DNA of 64,000 nt, taken from Parus major (lineage: Eukaryota; Chordata; Aves; Passeriformes; Paridae). Made by a program: the position numbers and the translations under genes. The stretch lies in contig NC_031783.1 of assembly GCF_001522545.3 (NCBI RefSeq), forward strand, positions 8,209,433-8,273,432. The letters run 5' to 3'. This document shows positions 40,781 to 55,600 of the stretch, one piece after another. The notes under the pieces are model-generated. The model made no database searches. It saw only the letters and a list, made by a program, of their open reading frames with translations, and was not told the origin of the DNA. The first letter of the stretch is position 1, and every line of letters begins with the position of its first letter.

Positions 40781-41190
40781 GCGCGCACGGCCCCTCCCGC
40801 AGCGCGGCCCCACCCGCGCCGCAGCGACAGCGGCACCGCCCCGGGCGGGGGACGGGGGCGGCCCCCGGGCAGCGCCGGCTCCGCGGCCGCGCAGGCACCG
40901 GCAGCGCGGGGCCCCGCCGCCCCCGAGGGCGATGGAGCGGCCGGCGGGCGCGGGGCCGGCGCTCCGAGCGGGCGGGCAGCTCCCCCCGGCCCGGCCCTGC
41001 CCGCGGAGCCTCCGCGGGCCCGCAACAGGTCCGCCGCAGCGCGGGCGAACACTGACCTCCAGAGGGCCCGGCGCGGAAATTCAGGGATGCGAACCCCTCC
41101 TGGCCCCCGGGACGCGGCGCGGGAGGTGCCGGTGGAGGCGAGGGACGGCTGGGCAGGTGCGAGCGGCGGCCGTGGCTGATAAAGCGATTT

Positions 41191-44100
41191 CACAGTGCGC
41201 TTTCCCTCGAAGAGTTCGCTGGATGAGAAGACAGACCTGAGTTTCAGGAGAGATGCGGTTGTTTTGTGAGCTTGAATGAACAAAGTCAAAACATACAAAC
41301 TCACACCTTCCCCAGCTGAGACGAGCAGCTGGAGCGAGGAGTGAGCTCGTCACCCACAGATCACACTGAGCATCTTGTCCCTGCGCTGATGTTGGGTCCA
41401 GCCAGAGGCAGGGTGGGAGGGAACGTGGTCCAGCAATGGGCAAATCTCACCACGGGGGTGGCTGGACCTGGAGAACTCAAGTAGCAAAACGCTCCTGAGG
41501 TCAAACTCTTGAAAGGGAAAGCACAGGAAAAGTGGAGCGTTTTGGCCGTTCTCTTGATCAGCAGCTTGGTGCCGCACAAAGTGGAGTCTTCCCAGCATCC
41601 TGGTGTTAACAAAGGCTTCTGCCCTCGGTTTTGGAGGAAGCTTTCAGGCTACATTTCTGGCACCTTCCTGGTACATTGATTCACGCTAAATAAACCCTGG
41701 ACAGAGGCAGCAGCTTTCAGCTCAGGCCAGCTGGACGGTCAGGGCACCTCCCTGACTCACAACAGCTCTGACTCCACATTTCAGTTTCCTGTGGTGAGCG
41801 GTGAAAACATCTGCTCTGGAGAAGGGGACACTGCAGCTTCAGATGTTCACTGGTGACTGCTGCTCCCTGTGGTAAGGAGGGAGCATCTGGGCCAGGATGT
41901 CTTTGGAAAGCTCTTGCATTACTGATCTCATTTAATGGCCCATTCTCATTGAATTCAATGAAAAACTAATGTTGGCTTCCATGGGAAGGGCCATACTCTG
42001 AATTAAAAAGAAAATGAACTCTCTTTTTCCCCAGGGAGAGCAGCTACTGCTTTAGAAGAATAATTATCACAGTGGAGATGAGCAAGAAAAAGCCTGTAGT
42101 GCTTACTTGTTTCAGGCAGTTTTGAGCATATGATTAAGTGGTGGTACAAATTATTTGTCAATTTTTGCTCTGCAATTCTTTTTAATTCCACTTCTTTCCA
42201 AGTGCCAGTATTTAAAATGTCAACCTTTACTTTGAATATTGTTGCTCTTTTCACCACCGCCTCGATGCAGCTTGCAATAACCAAACGCAGATTTTCGAGT
42301 TTCTTTATTTTTTTTTTATGTTGCAACATAATGAGGAGAGAGGCTTAAGCTTTCAGACAGATTTTTTTTTACTCCTTAAAGGCAGAATGCTGTGAGTCAC
42401 AAAACTGTGGCAGGCACTACACAAACATTATGTGCATGTTTGTAGTTATTCCTTTAAAAACTTTTACAGAAGAGAAAGATCAAATGCTGCATCACTTCAC
42501 AGTGACTTTTTTGGCTGACACATATAAAAATTATGAGCCAAAAAAAGAAGAGAAAAATAAGTTTTTATGGGGAGTCATCAATACTATTGATTTTTACATG
42601 AAGGGAATGCCCTCTTTTCCCCTTCACACGCTTTGGTAACAGCTTGTAGCATAAAGCCATAAGATACACGTGCTCCCCTTGCACACTCATACATATACAT
42701 GCACTTAAGAGCTTTTTACATCATGGCATGAAGGCTTTTAGATGATTTTCTCCCAGCACACACATTCACTAAGCAAGCACAGCTCTAACCCAAGGAATAT
42801 GACAAGGATTCAAACCAGTAGACAGGTGGTTATTGTAAAATCTAATTTCAAATCTGCATATGGCTGATGCTCTGATTAAGCTCTGCTTCTACAGCACTCA
42901 GAATAAACAGATCCATTTGACATGATGACAACATAACCTTTGGATGTCCTTTGCTGTGCACGCTCTGTGTCTGATAAGACACATTCCATGCTTCCCACAT
43001 GTAATGGCTGTGATGCAGATGGCGAGGCTTGCAAATGCAGAATTTTGAGGCAGAAAACTAGGAAATGAATACTGCTTTTGCAGAACATGATTTTATGGCA
43101 GATTTCTATTCTTACTAATACACACTGGGAATAGCATCAGCTACATCCAAAGCATGCACTCGAATCATTACAACCAGCCCAGCAAGTAGCAAAATCTACC
43201 TCCAGCACAGCAAATCAGTTCAGCAGCTTCTCAGACAAACCAAACCAGGGATGTTGGTATTAAAAATCCCATGCCATGTCCAAACCTACCCAATGACTTT
43301 CAGCCACTTTGTGCCTTAAAGTTAAGAGAAAAGAGCATCACTCTTTACACTGAAAAAGTAAAGAAGGCAAAGGAAGGCAATCTGATGGCAATTTCAGTGC
43401 ATTTTCATTTGAATCCTGCTAAAGCAGTTGACAGTGCTTTCTGCTGCAAGGGGGAAGCAAGAAGAACAGAGGCTATGCAAGGTAAGATGAGGTGTCCTCC
43501 TCTGCTGTTCTTTTGCCAAATCCTTATTATCACCACTTGAGCCTGCTGGAATAGCCAGCTACCACGCTGCCTAAAATTAAGGTTCTTATCTCCAGATGTT
43601 TTTATAAATGACAAGCCACTGTAGCTGGTGTTTCCCCACTGCTGTTGGCAGCTGATAAAGGTCCAGATCCTCTTGTCGTACAGAATTGACTTCATTTCCT
43701 CTCAGCAGCATCCCTCCAATAAAGGTATCTGCAATTAACTCTTCAGAACCATCTCTAGCAATGTTTGTCTCTTTACAGGCTTCATGGAAATGCAGTTTAT
43801 TTCTCTGTGTGATTTTCACGCTTTTTTCTGCCTTGGGTTTGTCCCCTGAAGAGGCAAGTCCAGGAAGTTTTATTCAAGAAGTTCTGGACAACCAGGAGCA
43901 GGACTGTTTCCTACAACCTGTACCCAGGAAAGCCCCCCTCTCCCAGTTTTTCAGCAGTGTCAGGGAATGCCTGAAGTGGGCTGAGTTGAGCTCTGTGCCT
44001 CCTGCTGATGGCAAAGCTGCAAGCTCAACCCTGCCAGCTGCCTCCCAGGCTCACGTGCTGTTCCCTTCAATCCTTTCTCCCAAATTCCCGTTGGGCATCA

Positions 44101-47100
44101 TGCCCAGACAGTTCAGTTTGCAGTAGTGAAAGGTCAGCCCCTTCTCCTACATCATTCCCGGTGTACTTCAGGGATCAGTAAGAAGCCTGGGCTCCAGTCC
44201 CTTGAGGCATGAGAGAGTCACAGTAACTGATCTTGTGCCAGTGATGATGCAGTTTCCAGCAGGAATGGGGCTGACATCAGTGTGACAGACACAGATTACA
44301 GCTAGTGACAAAAGGGGAAGGTGCTACAACCCATTTCCATGACTCACCCAGCCTTTGGTCTCAGCTGTCTCTAAATCAGCCATCAGACCACAGACATCTG
44401 CATGATGTGGAGTCAAGACACCATTCCCAGGCTTCTGCATTGCCAGTGGTCAACTGCTCCTCAGATTTCATTGCATTCCCCTCCTTCTTCTCTGCAATTT
44501 TCCCAAGCTCTTATCCCTGTATGGATTAGCCTTTACCTACCCCAGGCTCCCCCTCTTGTCCCATCTCCTGGACCCAAGTCGCCCATAGCCAGAAGGAACG
44601 GGCTGGTGCTGAGCCCTGGAAAACTCTCCTGTGCTTCCCTTCACAAACAGCCTCTGCTGATGCTGCATCTTGCAGCACATCTGGGTTATTAACTGGCCAC
44701 CTGGCAGCTCCCTAATTGGCAATATCAGTAAAAGCACATTTTTCTCTTTCTTAGGTCTCCAGATAAAGCAGTTAAATTTGATCTAAGATCCTCACATCCT
44801 CATTGCCTCATATAATTTGTAATGACCTTGCCTATGCCTCAAAAAAATTACAGCTACTATTTTTGCACTCACACACTTTCTAGTTTCTCTTTAACATACA
44901 CTCTGGCAGGGAACTGAATGACACAGCATAATCTGCTAAAGCTTTTTCTATAGTAAACAGAGATAAAAACCACAGCCAAAGGGCATGCAGGCTCCGAGGA
45001 AGCAAGCACCGTTTGTGATTGTACCAAGCGCTCCGATCCAAGTTCCTGCTCAGAGGAAAGCTGTCCCTGGAGGGAGCTGGCACTGCCCAGTGAGGCCATG
45101 CTTTGTTCCAGCACACTGACCATTGCAGAGCCCAGCACAGCCCTCGCTGGCTCCACACACAGCCACTTGTGCGAGCCAGTGTCACAGCAGAACGTGTTGA
45201 AGGGGCACGGTGACTGCTAGGTCAGGTGTATAAATACAAATATGAGGTCGTGCTCTTTCAACAACCTCATTTTGCCATGGAGAGGGACCTCTGTGAGCTG
45301 TGACCTCCTGGCTCCCTGACTCAGCACTGCCCCAGCACCGGGAGAGCCTGGAGCAGGCACAGCCACTGAGACTCTTCTGCTTTGGAACTCATTCCCCACA
45401 TTGAGGCCAAAAAGGCTTGGATACAGCAGGCTTTGGGTCAGGCTAAAAAGCCTAGAGTATTTTCAGACTTCTGAGGAGAGAACATTGTATTTATAGGGAA
45501 GTTTAGTTCTTCAGTTGCTTTTGTAATTCATTTTGTTTATGACTGGTTTACTCAAGCTGTAGGGCTGAGGAGTTAGCTGCTAGATTTCTTTTCCAGGCTC
45601 ACATTTCTAACTGTTTGCAGACACAGGACAGAGCTATTTTTGTAATATAAATCATTACAAAGAGAATATCTCACAGTCCCCACTGAAGCAAATTCCTAAG
45701 GAAGAGAGCTCCATTTTAGAAGTAAATTTCTACTTCATATTTTTTTCAACTTAATGACTGAGAAACAAGGAACATCAGTCTGAAGCCAAGTAGTGTCCCC
45801 ATTTCTCAGGAAGACAAACTCAGTGGAACAAAAGTCACTTCTACCAAGAGGAGCTGGGTGGGAGCTGCAGATGTGGCTTCCCAAGCCCCAGGGGATTGAG
45901 TGTGATCCTGAGCAAATGGAGACAGAACCTAGGCTTCAAGGTGACACAACTTTAGAGATAAAGGTACTCAAGATACTTTCAGTGCCCACCTTAAAAAGTA
46001 AGATAATATCTTCTAAAAAGGCCAGAGTGTGGGATTTTTTAGAAAAAGGCAAACATCATCTGAGACTCAGGGACAGAGTTGTAAAATAAATGCTGAGAGC
46101 TTTGGTTGTGTTACAGACTCGTGGATGACTTATTTTAGAAGAACAGTCTCATCCCCTGGAAGATGTTTAAATATCTGTGCTATGACTCTTCCCATTTAAT
46201 TGACACTAATTTGGCAAGTCACAATTCATATTCATAGGAGCATCAAAAACTACATCAACCTAGAAAGTGGGCAGGGAAGGAATTAGAATTTACAAGTTTC
46301 TCCTTCCAAGCAGTGGCTTAAGGATGTAAATTAACACAGAAACAGATGTGGTCAAACACATTTTCTTCAACTGAATCAGGAAGGCTTTATAACTGAGCCC
46401 CAGGCCATTTAAATATAGCTCGTAAGAGAAAAGCTTTTAAATTATGAAACAAATTAACAAAACAGAAAAATAGAGATTGCTGGAAAGAACCAGCAGCAAA
46501 ACTCACATCTGAACTGCAAAGGAACAGCTACAAGAACATGTTCAGGATCATTCAGTTGCAAATACCAAATCATGATTTGCAAAAATACGGCCAAGGCAGC
46601 TTCAGAATTCAACAGGTTCAGGAGGGCATGACTGTTTTTATGACAAAAGGTTCTGTTTCCAGTCGTCTCCTCACAGCAGCAGAGACCATTACATCTGCTT
46701 TTCCCATTTTGCACATCTCATTAAGCAGATGTGCAAAATACTGTATTGTGCAGTAGAGCTAAACTTGGTGGGCTAAAGGGGCAGTTTGCATTCTAAAGCA
46801 CTGCAGTGCTGTAGTTGTGAAATAAATGCAGTTCCTGAGTATTTCTGCCTTGAAAGGACCATGGTTTCACCTGTCTGTTGTTGAATTCTTTCCCTCCTCT
46901 CTATTCTACACATTTGCCCTGCAGCGTTTTCAGTGGGACAGAGCCCTGCTGAGGAGGGAGGCTGCAAATCCAGCTAAATGCAATCAGTATAAAGAACTGA
47001 GCCCTTTCCAAATGGAAATTTCCTTCTCACAAGGAACCTCTTCTTTGGACATTAATGGAAACCAAAATCACTACACACACAGTGCTCTCTGCCATTCAGA

Positions 47101-50100
47101 GCAGAGCTTGGAAGACAAACCTGTTTTCATCACAGTCTGAAGCAGGCTCCTATGCAACAATCTGTTAAAATCCAGGTGATAACATTCTTCCTTACTGCTG
47201 GGAGCTCCCCTGGGTGTCTGACTGAAAACCCTGATCTTGGGGCTGCTCCCTATATTACAAAGGTAGCAGCATGTTCTGTTCCTCCCCCATCAAGTGCCCT
47301 GTTGCAGCTGATTGAGCAGCGCTGTCAGGGAAGATGTCCCTGCTCCTGAGCAATGTCCTGTGCCCACCCTGCACCTCATCCCACTGTGCCAATAGCTCAC
47401 TCTGTGTCACCTGCCACAAGGGGTGACAAAGCATTTCCACTGGCCCCAAAAAGCAGTTTATGAGTCAAGGGCTGCTCTAGCCCTCTCCCAAGGGAGGAAG
47501 CTGACTTCTCCTCCTCCCTGCAGCATCCCTTTTACAGCGTTGGACTGGGGACCTCGTTAGCAACACAAATAAGTTTCCAAGCAGAAAAGGGACAAAAGTA
47601 AATCTGATCTCATCCTGGCTTCCTCCCACCCCCACTGGAAGAACTGGAGTGGCTGTGGCCAGCACGTGACTGTCCCCATCTTGTCCCCATTCCACAGGGA
47701 TGCCATTGAAAGGTTATGAAAATACTGTGCAGGACGGAGGAAGGAGGCATCCATCTGCTGCCTTCACTGCAGGGGCCTGCTCCCTCTGTGAGCCTGGACC
47801 AGGGAGATCCACTGAAAACAATCCCAAGGTGCTGTCGAGGGACAAAGATGTGCCAGAGCAGTCAGGACAGCATGCTGGTGTGTGCAGGGTCCTGTGTTCA
47901 ATCAGAGAAGCAACTTGTTCACTCAAAATTAACCTTCTGCTTTGCAGCTTAAAAGTTTCTGGGGTAGCTGTGTTTGCTGACCTCTGAGAGTGAGCAGTTT
48001 TATACAAACAAAACACCAGTGCACTTCACATACAGCTACTCCAGTGGCAGTCAGGTGAACAGATACTCAAATTGCTGCACTGCTGGAGCCCTTTGAAACT
48101 AAAGTCTCATTATGAAGGTCTTTATCAGCCAAAGAGATAAATTTCACTACTGAAATGATCCTTTTTCACAGTCCCTCCAGCAGCACTTTGACCAGCTGAC
48201 ATTTCAGAAGGCAGGAGGCAGGGCTCACACCACACCTCCTTCCACAGGAGTTACAAGCCATGACAGCTTTGGCTGAAGAGGTTCATGCAAATCCCGTGGT
48301 TCTCCCTCAGAAACACTGTCACGTTTTCCATTGAGGGCTGACTCTTCTGATGACCAGCCAGGTAGTGACCATGTTCCCCAAGGTGATCACCTGTCCCTCC
48401 TGCAGTGTTCCTGCTGCCTTCCCTACGTATCCCTTTCTCCCAGCATCTCCCCTCCAGCTCATCCATGTGCACGTCTCTGTTGTCATTCTAAGTCAGATAC
48501 TAATCTCATCCAACAGCATCTCATTATAATTAGCTCTTAATTGCCACTTAACACAGGGATCGTTTTGGAAGGCCATAACAATTTTTCCTTGAGGAATTGA
48601 ATGTTAAAAGCTCGTTATGTGCCCCTATATACCCTTTGGGTAATGAAAATTATTTCAAGAGGCAAATTAAAAACACCGCTGTGCACACAAGCTCTGTGCA
48701 GAAGATTTATATGGTTTCCTGGAGCACTAGTAGCATTTTCAAGGAGCAAACCACAGAAGTCAGTTTGTTTTCTTACCAGTTTCCCTCTGTCGCTCCCTCA
48801 TGCATTCACCATGTCTGAGAGTCACGCCATGCAACTGAAAGCAGGAACATTTTAAAAAGCACCTGTAAAATGCAAGGGGTTAATGTCACGGTAAAGTTGC
48901 ATTGCTGCTGCTCTGCTGGAACTGCTCCCCCAGCTAGGAGCAGTACATCCTGAAGAGTCTGCATTTCAAGGCAGGCAGCACTCAAAGAGCCAAGAGATAA
49001 ACAGACTGTCAGACAAAACTCATCCTTGGGCACATACACAAGCTTCAGCCAAGACTTCATTCCTGAACACGTCAGACTCCTGAGAGATTTGAAAATGGAC
49101 AATTTGCCAAATTCTTATCAAGATCTTCAGGGTTCCCACAGCAGAAGCTACAACTGAGTGCCAGTTCACTTTATTTAACCATCCATCTGTCAGTGCAGCA
49201 GTGAGGAGAGGCCTGATGTTTCTCAGGTACTGCCCCATCCACACTGTGCCGACAGGCAGTTCGGTGTCTGTCACAGTGCTCTGCAAAACACCACACTGAA
49301 ATAAAGGGGAGGAATGGGCCTGTTGCTTTCTCTCAGTCTACTGCTGCTGTTCTCCCCACTCCCCCTTTTTTTTACTATTCAGGAGATGTCACTGTTTTTG
49401 GTAGGGCCTGAATGACTGCTGAGCTCGAGTGGCTTCTGGGGAGAACATACAGGCCCTCTGCAGAAATATTTTTTGGAGAAGTGCCCATGATTCACAATCC
49501 CTATGACAAGTTTCTCTTTTTTGAAACACACTTCAACAAGCTTCCAACGGGGCGTGACAAAAAGAGATGCACAGAAAACACACCCATATTCCCATAAAAT
49601 CACCTCTTGGGCAGCAGCCTCTCCACCAGCAAACAGACCCAGAGGTGAGAGCTGCACAAAACTCAAAAATCCTGAAAATCCCTCCTGTAGAAACCAGGCC
49701 TGCACAGCCGGTTTAAATGAGGAAAAATATCTGTAATGTGCCTGTTCATTTGCTGATGTTTTTATGCCTAAACGTGGTCCTAGGAGAACTTCCAAGAGGC
49801 ATTAGGAATATATTCCTAAATGCATTGCACAGCACAGAGAAGTCTTTTGCACCAGAAATAGAGGAATGACTCATTTCCTCTGCAGCGGCTGCTCCGGTAT
49901 TTCACTTGCACAGGCAGTGGAGCAGCTCCCTGTGCATTTCAGGAGGACCTGGGAAACTCAAGAGCAGTTGCCAGCGTGTGTAAACCTAACTGAATTTTGA
50001 TTTGCCTTCAAAACCAGTGATTCCCGATTGTCATCTGGCAGAGCACAGGAGACAGATTGGCAAACTGCACCCAAACACTCCCTCGATGGGAGTTTTGTAT

Positions 50101-52644
50101 TTCAGCATTTGAATTTTGCACAGGATTAAATCCTCAGAGAGCCAAGAGCTGCCCTCTCTGTTGCCCTCCCCTGAAGCAGTACATACATGGATTTGCTACT
50201 GAATTCAGCTCCAAGTTTCTCCTCTCCCCTGCTTGAAACTGAAAGGAGTGGACTGAAATTGCCAGGGAGAAGTGGGCTATTGGTTGGACTTTGCTGCTGT
50301 TCTTCCTGTTTCCACAGCTATTTGTTTTCAGTCGGTACAGTGAGACTTCTCAAAGCAACTCTTTCACTCTCTACTCTAGGAATCCATCATAAACTTTTGG
50401 TAATTTTTGGTAGCTTTTCTCCTTTAATTTGATAGTTGGTAATCTTCACAGCACTATCTCCATCAAGCCTGTCTGCTCATTTCCTTACATCCCCTTCTTC
50501 CCTTCCCCCCACCCAGATTTTCATGGGGACTCCGTGGAAGGCATAAAAGCCAATAGACAACCACAAGTATCATGAAATCACTAACAAACCCTTGTCACAT
50601 CCAGCCCAGCCTAGAGAGATGAGTATTCTCTATGCAGCTCTGGTCCCAATCTTTTCAGGGGTTTGGTGGGTTTGGTTTTTTTTTTTTTTGTTTTGGGGTT
50701 TTTTGGGTTTTCTTTGTGTTTTTTTTTGAGGTGGGGAGGGGGAGGAAGTCCCAGGGGTGTTGAGAAAGGCAGCTTGTCATTGGAGTACACCGAATTCTTC
50801 TGAGTCTCTGAATCACCATTGCTATCCTTTAAAAGGAAAAAAACCAAGGCTTAACACAGAGCCTGGTACATGATGACATTTGGTGCACACACATTGGTAA
50901 CAACCTTTAAGCATTTTGCATAAAAATCATTACTCTAATCCACAGGCTGTTTACAGACACAGAACACACATTACCTATATAGCTCTGCTGCTGATCTCTT
51001 AGAAAGCACTGCAAATATGCCAATTCTTGGTTACTTATTTAAAACAGGACACTGAAGGCACGTGCACGAGAGCAGAGGTAATCTCTGAGTCAGCCACCTC
51101 GTATGTTTGAGGAGCCCAGACAGATCTATCCATGGTCAGCCCTCCATATCCTGCTGATTTTAGAGCTGGGAGCTGTTTCAGCCCCTCCAGTAAGCACAGC
51201 ACCGTGTTCCAAAGCATCAGCAAGCACTGAAGGAGAATCCTTGTGCTTTAAGGGGTGCCAGTCCTTTTTCCTTCCTCAATCACCAGCTTCCCAGTGCTGT
51301 CAGCCCAAGTGTGACTGGCTGCTCTTCTGCCAGCTACTGAAATTATGTCACCTCATGGAAGACTCTCCAGGCAGACATTTAAAGAGGTGACACAAGAAAT
51401 AAACCAGCCTGGAACAGGAAATTTCCCATGTCTGACATCTTTTGGAGCCTTATGAAAATGGGATGCACAAATAAAATTCCCTTCCCTTCCAGACAGCTTT
51501 AACTTGTATTAGCAGTATTTAATCAGCAATTCACTGCTGACATTGGCTGCATTACAAGGAGGTATTTGCACAAGGATGGAAAGATTTTAAACAATTTATC
51601 CAATGAGTTGGATGCAAACAGGTTTTTCTTTAAACATCAAGCATGCAAGTCCTCAGGCCAGTTAATTTTTTGTTAACAGATTTATCACAAAAGGAAAGTA
51701 CTGTGTTTCTGTGTTGAATAGGAACTTGGACTTCAGGGAAGTACTTCAGAGCAAGGACTAAATGGAGACCAGAGGATGGCTATTGCTTTATGGAAGCCAT
51801 TAATAAGAGATAATGTTATTAGAGGTAAAGTTCTAAATACATTTTCACCGTGCTGACTTGGGTGGCTGAGTGTTGACACTAAATGTTGACATTTTTCCAG
51901 ACTTTGCCAGCAAGAAGCCCACTAACCACACTGTGCCAGCAACTGCTGCCCCTCTCAGGAAGCAGCTCCTACAAGGTAAAGGCAGGAACAGAAACACCTG
52001 CAGAAAGGCACTTCCAGCCTGGCCTTGATTCAATGATTCAAAAGCTCAGGGTCTTGCTGTTATTTCATTAACAGTGAACACCAGCACAAGCCATGTGTAT
52101 AGTTCTTGAATCTTACCAAAGACTAATAAAGCTCAGGTAATTGGCTGGCCCATCCACAAAGCTCCTGCTGGCTTCAGCGGGACTTTTCCCATGTTTAATA
52201 AAAGCGTGACCTACACGGTTTGGAACGGAGACGTGTCTGGATGTGCCATGCTGAAGGATCACACCGATCCTGTGAAATGAAGTCCTCACTTTCCACCAAG
52301 CACCAGAAAGAGCAGATTTGCAGCAACCTAACACTGGAGCCAAGGAAACAAGAACTCTGAGCAAGCCAACCACAAACCCCAATGTGCTCCACTTCAGACA
52401 TCAGAACCCCCCCAGACGGTGCCAGCCATGCTCCACTCGCTCTTCTGGCTCTTCTCCACAATCCCTCTGCACAAATCCCAAGGTGTGCACTTCCTGCTTT
52501 TCCATCACTTTGCCACTTCAGTAGCCTCCTCCTAAAGAGCACATAAACCTGCCAATTACAGTTCTGTGCCTGCAGGTAGCTTTTAGTGAAAAAAAAGGCA
52601 ACAAGGAATTTAAATCTTGAGGCACAGATACTTTAACACAGTTG
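41191..52644. other. Intergenic region between SYT17 and ITPRIPL2 3' end (11.5 kb)
   Basis: Mostly unique AT-moderate sequence. I recognise no coding exon, tRNA, rRNA or transposon. A T/G low-complexity tract lies at 50661-50728. A 16-bp perfect palindrome at 41946-41961 is within chance expectation. A good splice-donor-like CAAG|GTAAGA on the plus strand near 43481 could belong to an unannotated noncoding transcript but is unsupported. Confidence 0.55.
50661..50728. repeat. T/G-rich low-complexity tract
   Basis: The plus strand holds T runs up to 15 long separated by GGGG and GGG, in telomere-like TTTTGGGG spacing. It resembles the tracts at 11039 and 6318. No transposon flanks were recognised. 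Confidence 0.85.
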
Positions 52645-52691
52645 TTTATTATTACTGTGAAATATTCAAACAAAACCACCAACTTTTTATT
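52645..52691 (-). terminator. ITPRIPL2: Candidate polyadenylation signals of ITPRIPL2 (two AATAAA, 41 bases apart)
   Basis: Minus-strand AATAAA at 52691-52686 and again at 52650-52645. Paired hexamers at the left end of a long AT-rich stretch downstream of a stop codon fit a distal poly(A) site. No transcript evidence is available. Confidence 0.35.
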
Positions 52692-55600
52692 GTAACAATG
52701 AAAGTGCAAATGTATTTTGGAATTAAATAGGAAATGAATTTATAAACGTTTCATTAAAATGGGCTGACACTTTGAGCCTATAAACACTCTTAAAAAACCA
52801 AAACAATAGCAGCTGAACAACTCAGTTTTATCTTTGGTCTTAGGATTAACCAGCAAAAAATAGTTGTACCAGGAATGTCCATTACAAACAGATACTTAAA
52901 ATTTACATTACTCTGTAGAGATTCAAAATCAAAAGAGGAATGTTTACAAGATACTTGGTCAGATAAAATATAATGTCTTCAAGAAACAGCATTTTTCAAT
53001 ACAAAATGAAATTGCATATATGGATTTTGATACCGTAAATTAACTTATTCTCTTGCAGGTATGACTCCTCTTCCAAATCAACATTCAATAAAAACAACTT
53101 CATTTGCACAGTCTTTGCAAAATCAGGTTGCAGGTAAGAGAACCAAGAGCCCACGTTTGTGCTAAACAACATGCTCTTTTTTCTGTGTTTGTGTTTCTGT
53201 TTACACACACACAGCAACCCGACTGAATCCATGGTACATTGTAACAGCTACACCCTTAGCAAACAGGTATTCATAACCTTGTTGTGTATCCATGGGCTGG
53301 GAGAGGAGGGAGAAGGCAAAAGGGCCACAGGATTACTCCTATGGGTCAAGTTCTCTGTACACATCCCTGCAGATAAAGCCCTGTAACAGCTCCAGCACAC
53401 AGCAGGCACCAGTGCTGTCAAGTTTCTGTGGAATAAGATGAATGCTGTAACAGAAACCAAACTTCTTTGAGCTCCTTTTGTCAATGGTACTCATGAATGC
53501 ATGCATGCTTTAGAGCAGATAAGGAGAACACATATTTAATATCTCAGTTCTACACCTAAGCCACCAAGTGCACACACAATTGCCTCATGGCAGGATGCCC
53601 CCTCACTGCAAGAAGGCTCACCCAAGCTTAAGGTGAAAGCAAACACATGCATTTTCTCCATCATGAACTCAAAACATGCCTTGCTGAGCAAAAACTCTCA
53701 CTGAAGAGCTACCTGCATAGCTAATGAACTGAGGGTTTGCCTCACTTTTTACCCTAATGGACTCAACTGTTTTGGAAATACTGTCAAAACCCACTTAAAT
53801 CTCTTTATCCTACACTCCACTTGCTTTCAACAGTTCTCCTCCAATTTTACCCCATGTCCTTTGGCTTGTTTGCAGTGCATCTTCACTGAGAGTTCACCAT
53901 CACTGTCACTCACTCCTCAGCCCAACTTTCATTTTCTAAACTATTTACATTCTTCACCATCCCTTCTTGTCACGTATTTTCCAATGCAACTCTATTCTCC
54001 TGACCTTACTACATTTTCATGAGGAAGTCCTTACCAAGTCCATTACAGGTTTCCTTGTATTGTGGCAATACTAAACAAATGTACACCCCTTTCCACAGCA
54101 AAGATCCCTTTTCTGAGACAAGGATGCACTGATATAAACAGACAGACAGCTGACTGAAGTGATCATGATGCCAGAATTAACAGCTCAAGGGTTTTCATGT
54201 CAAAAGTTCAGGCAGCCACAATACCCTGGGCTGGCCATCTAGTTCTTCTTTGGGCAAAAGATTCAATGGCTTTGATTGCAGAACTGCATCTTATTTTAAA
54301 TACCAAGAAACAGAAGCCTGCAAAAATAGTACATATCATGGTCTGCTACCAAAAAAAAGCAAACAATAACCCAGAAACACCAACGTAATTGACTTAGTCT
54401 TAAATACCATGTGCAAAGAACATTTGATCAATACTACCTATAAATACACTATTTGTATTTGTAGAAAGAAGCACAGTGCTTCAAATACAAAAATAACCCA
54501 GCTTGTGGGTGTGACCTATGCCATAATTACCTGAAAATATGACTGCAAGAGCAGTTAAAGAAACAGACAGAAGTAGGCAAACATCTGCCTAGGGAGTGTT
54601 TCCATTTAGAAAAATAGATTTGTATTAAGCTTTATAGATTTTGAAAATGTTTGTTTCATGTTCTGATGCACAGAACCATGAATAAAGCACACCAATACAC
54701 CAGGGAGAAGAGCAGGTTAGTAACTTCAGGCTACCCTAAAGCTTCCTGAAGCTACACTTGGTCCTTCACAATTCCAGAGTGCTCAGTTAGGACACAGCAT
54801 TGCAGGTAATAAGGCACATGCTCAGCTTCCTGAGCACCTGCAATTTAGGAACACATTTTGGGGCTTAATCCATCAAATACTTGAGCAGGTGACCAAAAAA
54901 AGCAAAGATTTGAAATTCTGAATTTTCTGACACCCTGGCACACCTGCAGTAGTAGCTAAGGACACTTGCAAACCTGGCTGCATCACAACTCAACAGGTTA
55001 TTCCAGCAACTGGGACATAACCAGACAAAAAGTGGCAATTATCTGCCTGATATTTATACTCAGAGGACACCAGAATCTATAGTCCAAGACTGCCACTGTA
55101 CCACAAATCAGTGCTAAGTAATTCTGAAGTACCCTGAAATACTTTACTTCCTTCTCCCCATAATAAAATAACAATTTGCTATAATACAAAACTAGAAAAT
55201 CCCATCAAGGTTATTTGGTTCAAACACTGACACAATCAGACAACTGGTTAGGCAGTCATCCAAAAATCCCACCAAACTCCTACCAGGGAGCAGGAGGGTG
55301 CCGCAGTCAGCTTATGGCACTGAGATTTGGACTGGTTTAAGGTTTGTTCCAAAATATAATATGGAATTTCTTATCTTGTTGTTGGTCCTTGAGGTAAAGT
55401 GTATTCTAAGAAAATAATACTTGAATACAGAAACAAATAATAAAACTCAACTAGAACCCACGAACAAATGAACCTCAGAGTATTTCTTTAAAAGATTTTC
55501 CTTGGGATATTTCAAACACCACTCCTTTAACAAAATACTAATGCCTCCTCAATAGCAATATTTAGTGCAGCCAATTATCCTAAAAATAAGATCTTTGTGA

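Larger units (their letters stand above)
39800..41190 (-). promoter_or_regulatory. SYT17: CpG island promoter region of SYT17
   Basis: About 1.4 kb of extremely GC-rich, CpG-dense DNA spans the end of intron 1, exon 1 and the upstream flank. GC-box sequence (GGGGCGG on the sense strand) lies at about 40835-40842. No TATA box was recognised. Composition falls back to background near 41.19 kb, so transcription probably starts between 40.78 and 41.15 kb. The long open frames on both strands here reflect GC content. Confidence 0.6.

Noticed and set aside
39641..41304. Several long Pro/Arg/Ala-rich frames on both strands around SYT17 exon 1
   Set aside because: CpG-island composition produces stop-poor frames. 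Only the five-codon MAYIQ exon has gene-level support.
41946..41961. Perfect 16-bp palindrome TCATTGAATTCAATGA
   Set aside because: About one such palindrome is expected by chance in 64 kb, and nothing nearby gives it meaning.
43270..43540. Plus-strand frame ending at a good donor-like CAAG|GTAAGA
   Set aside because: No matching acceptor, partner exon or known protein. Single donor-like sequences are frequent.
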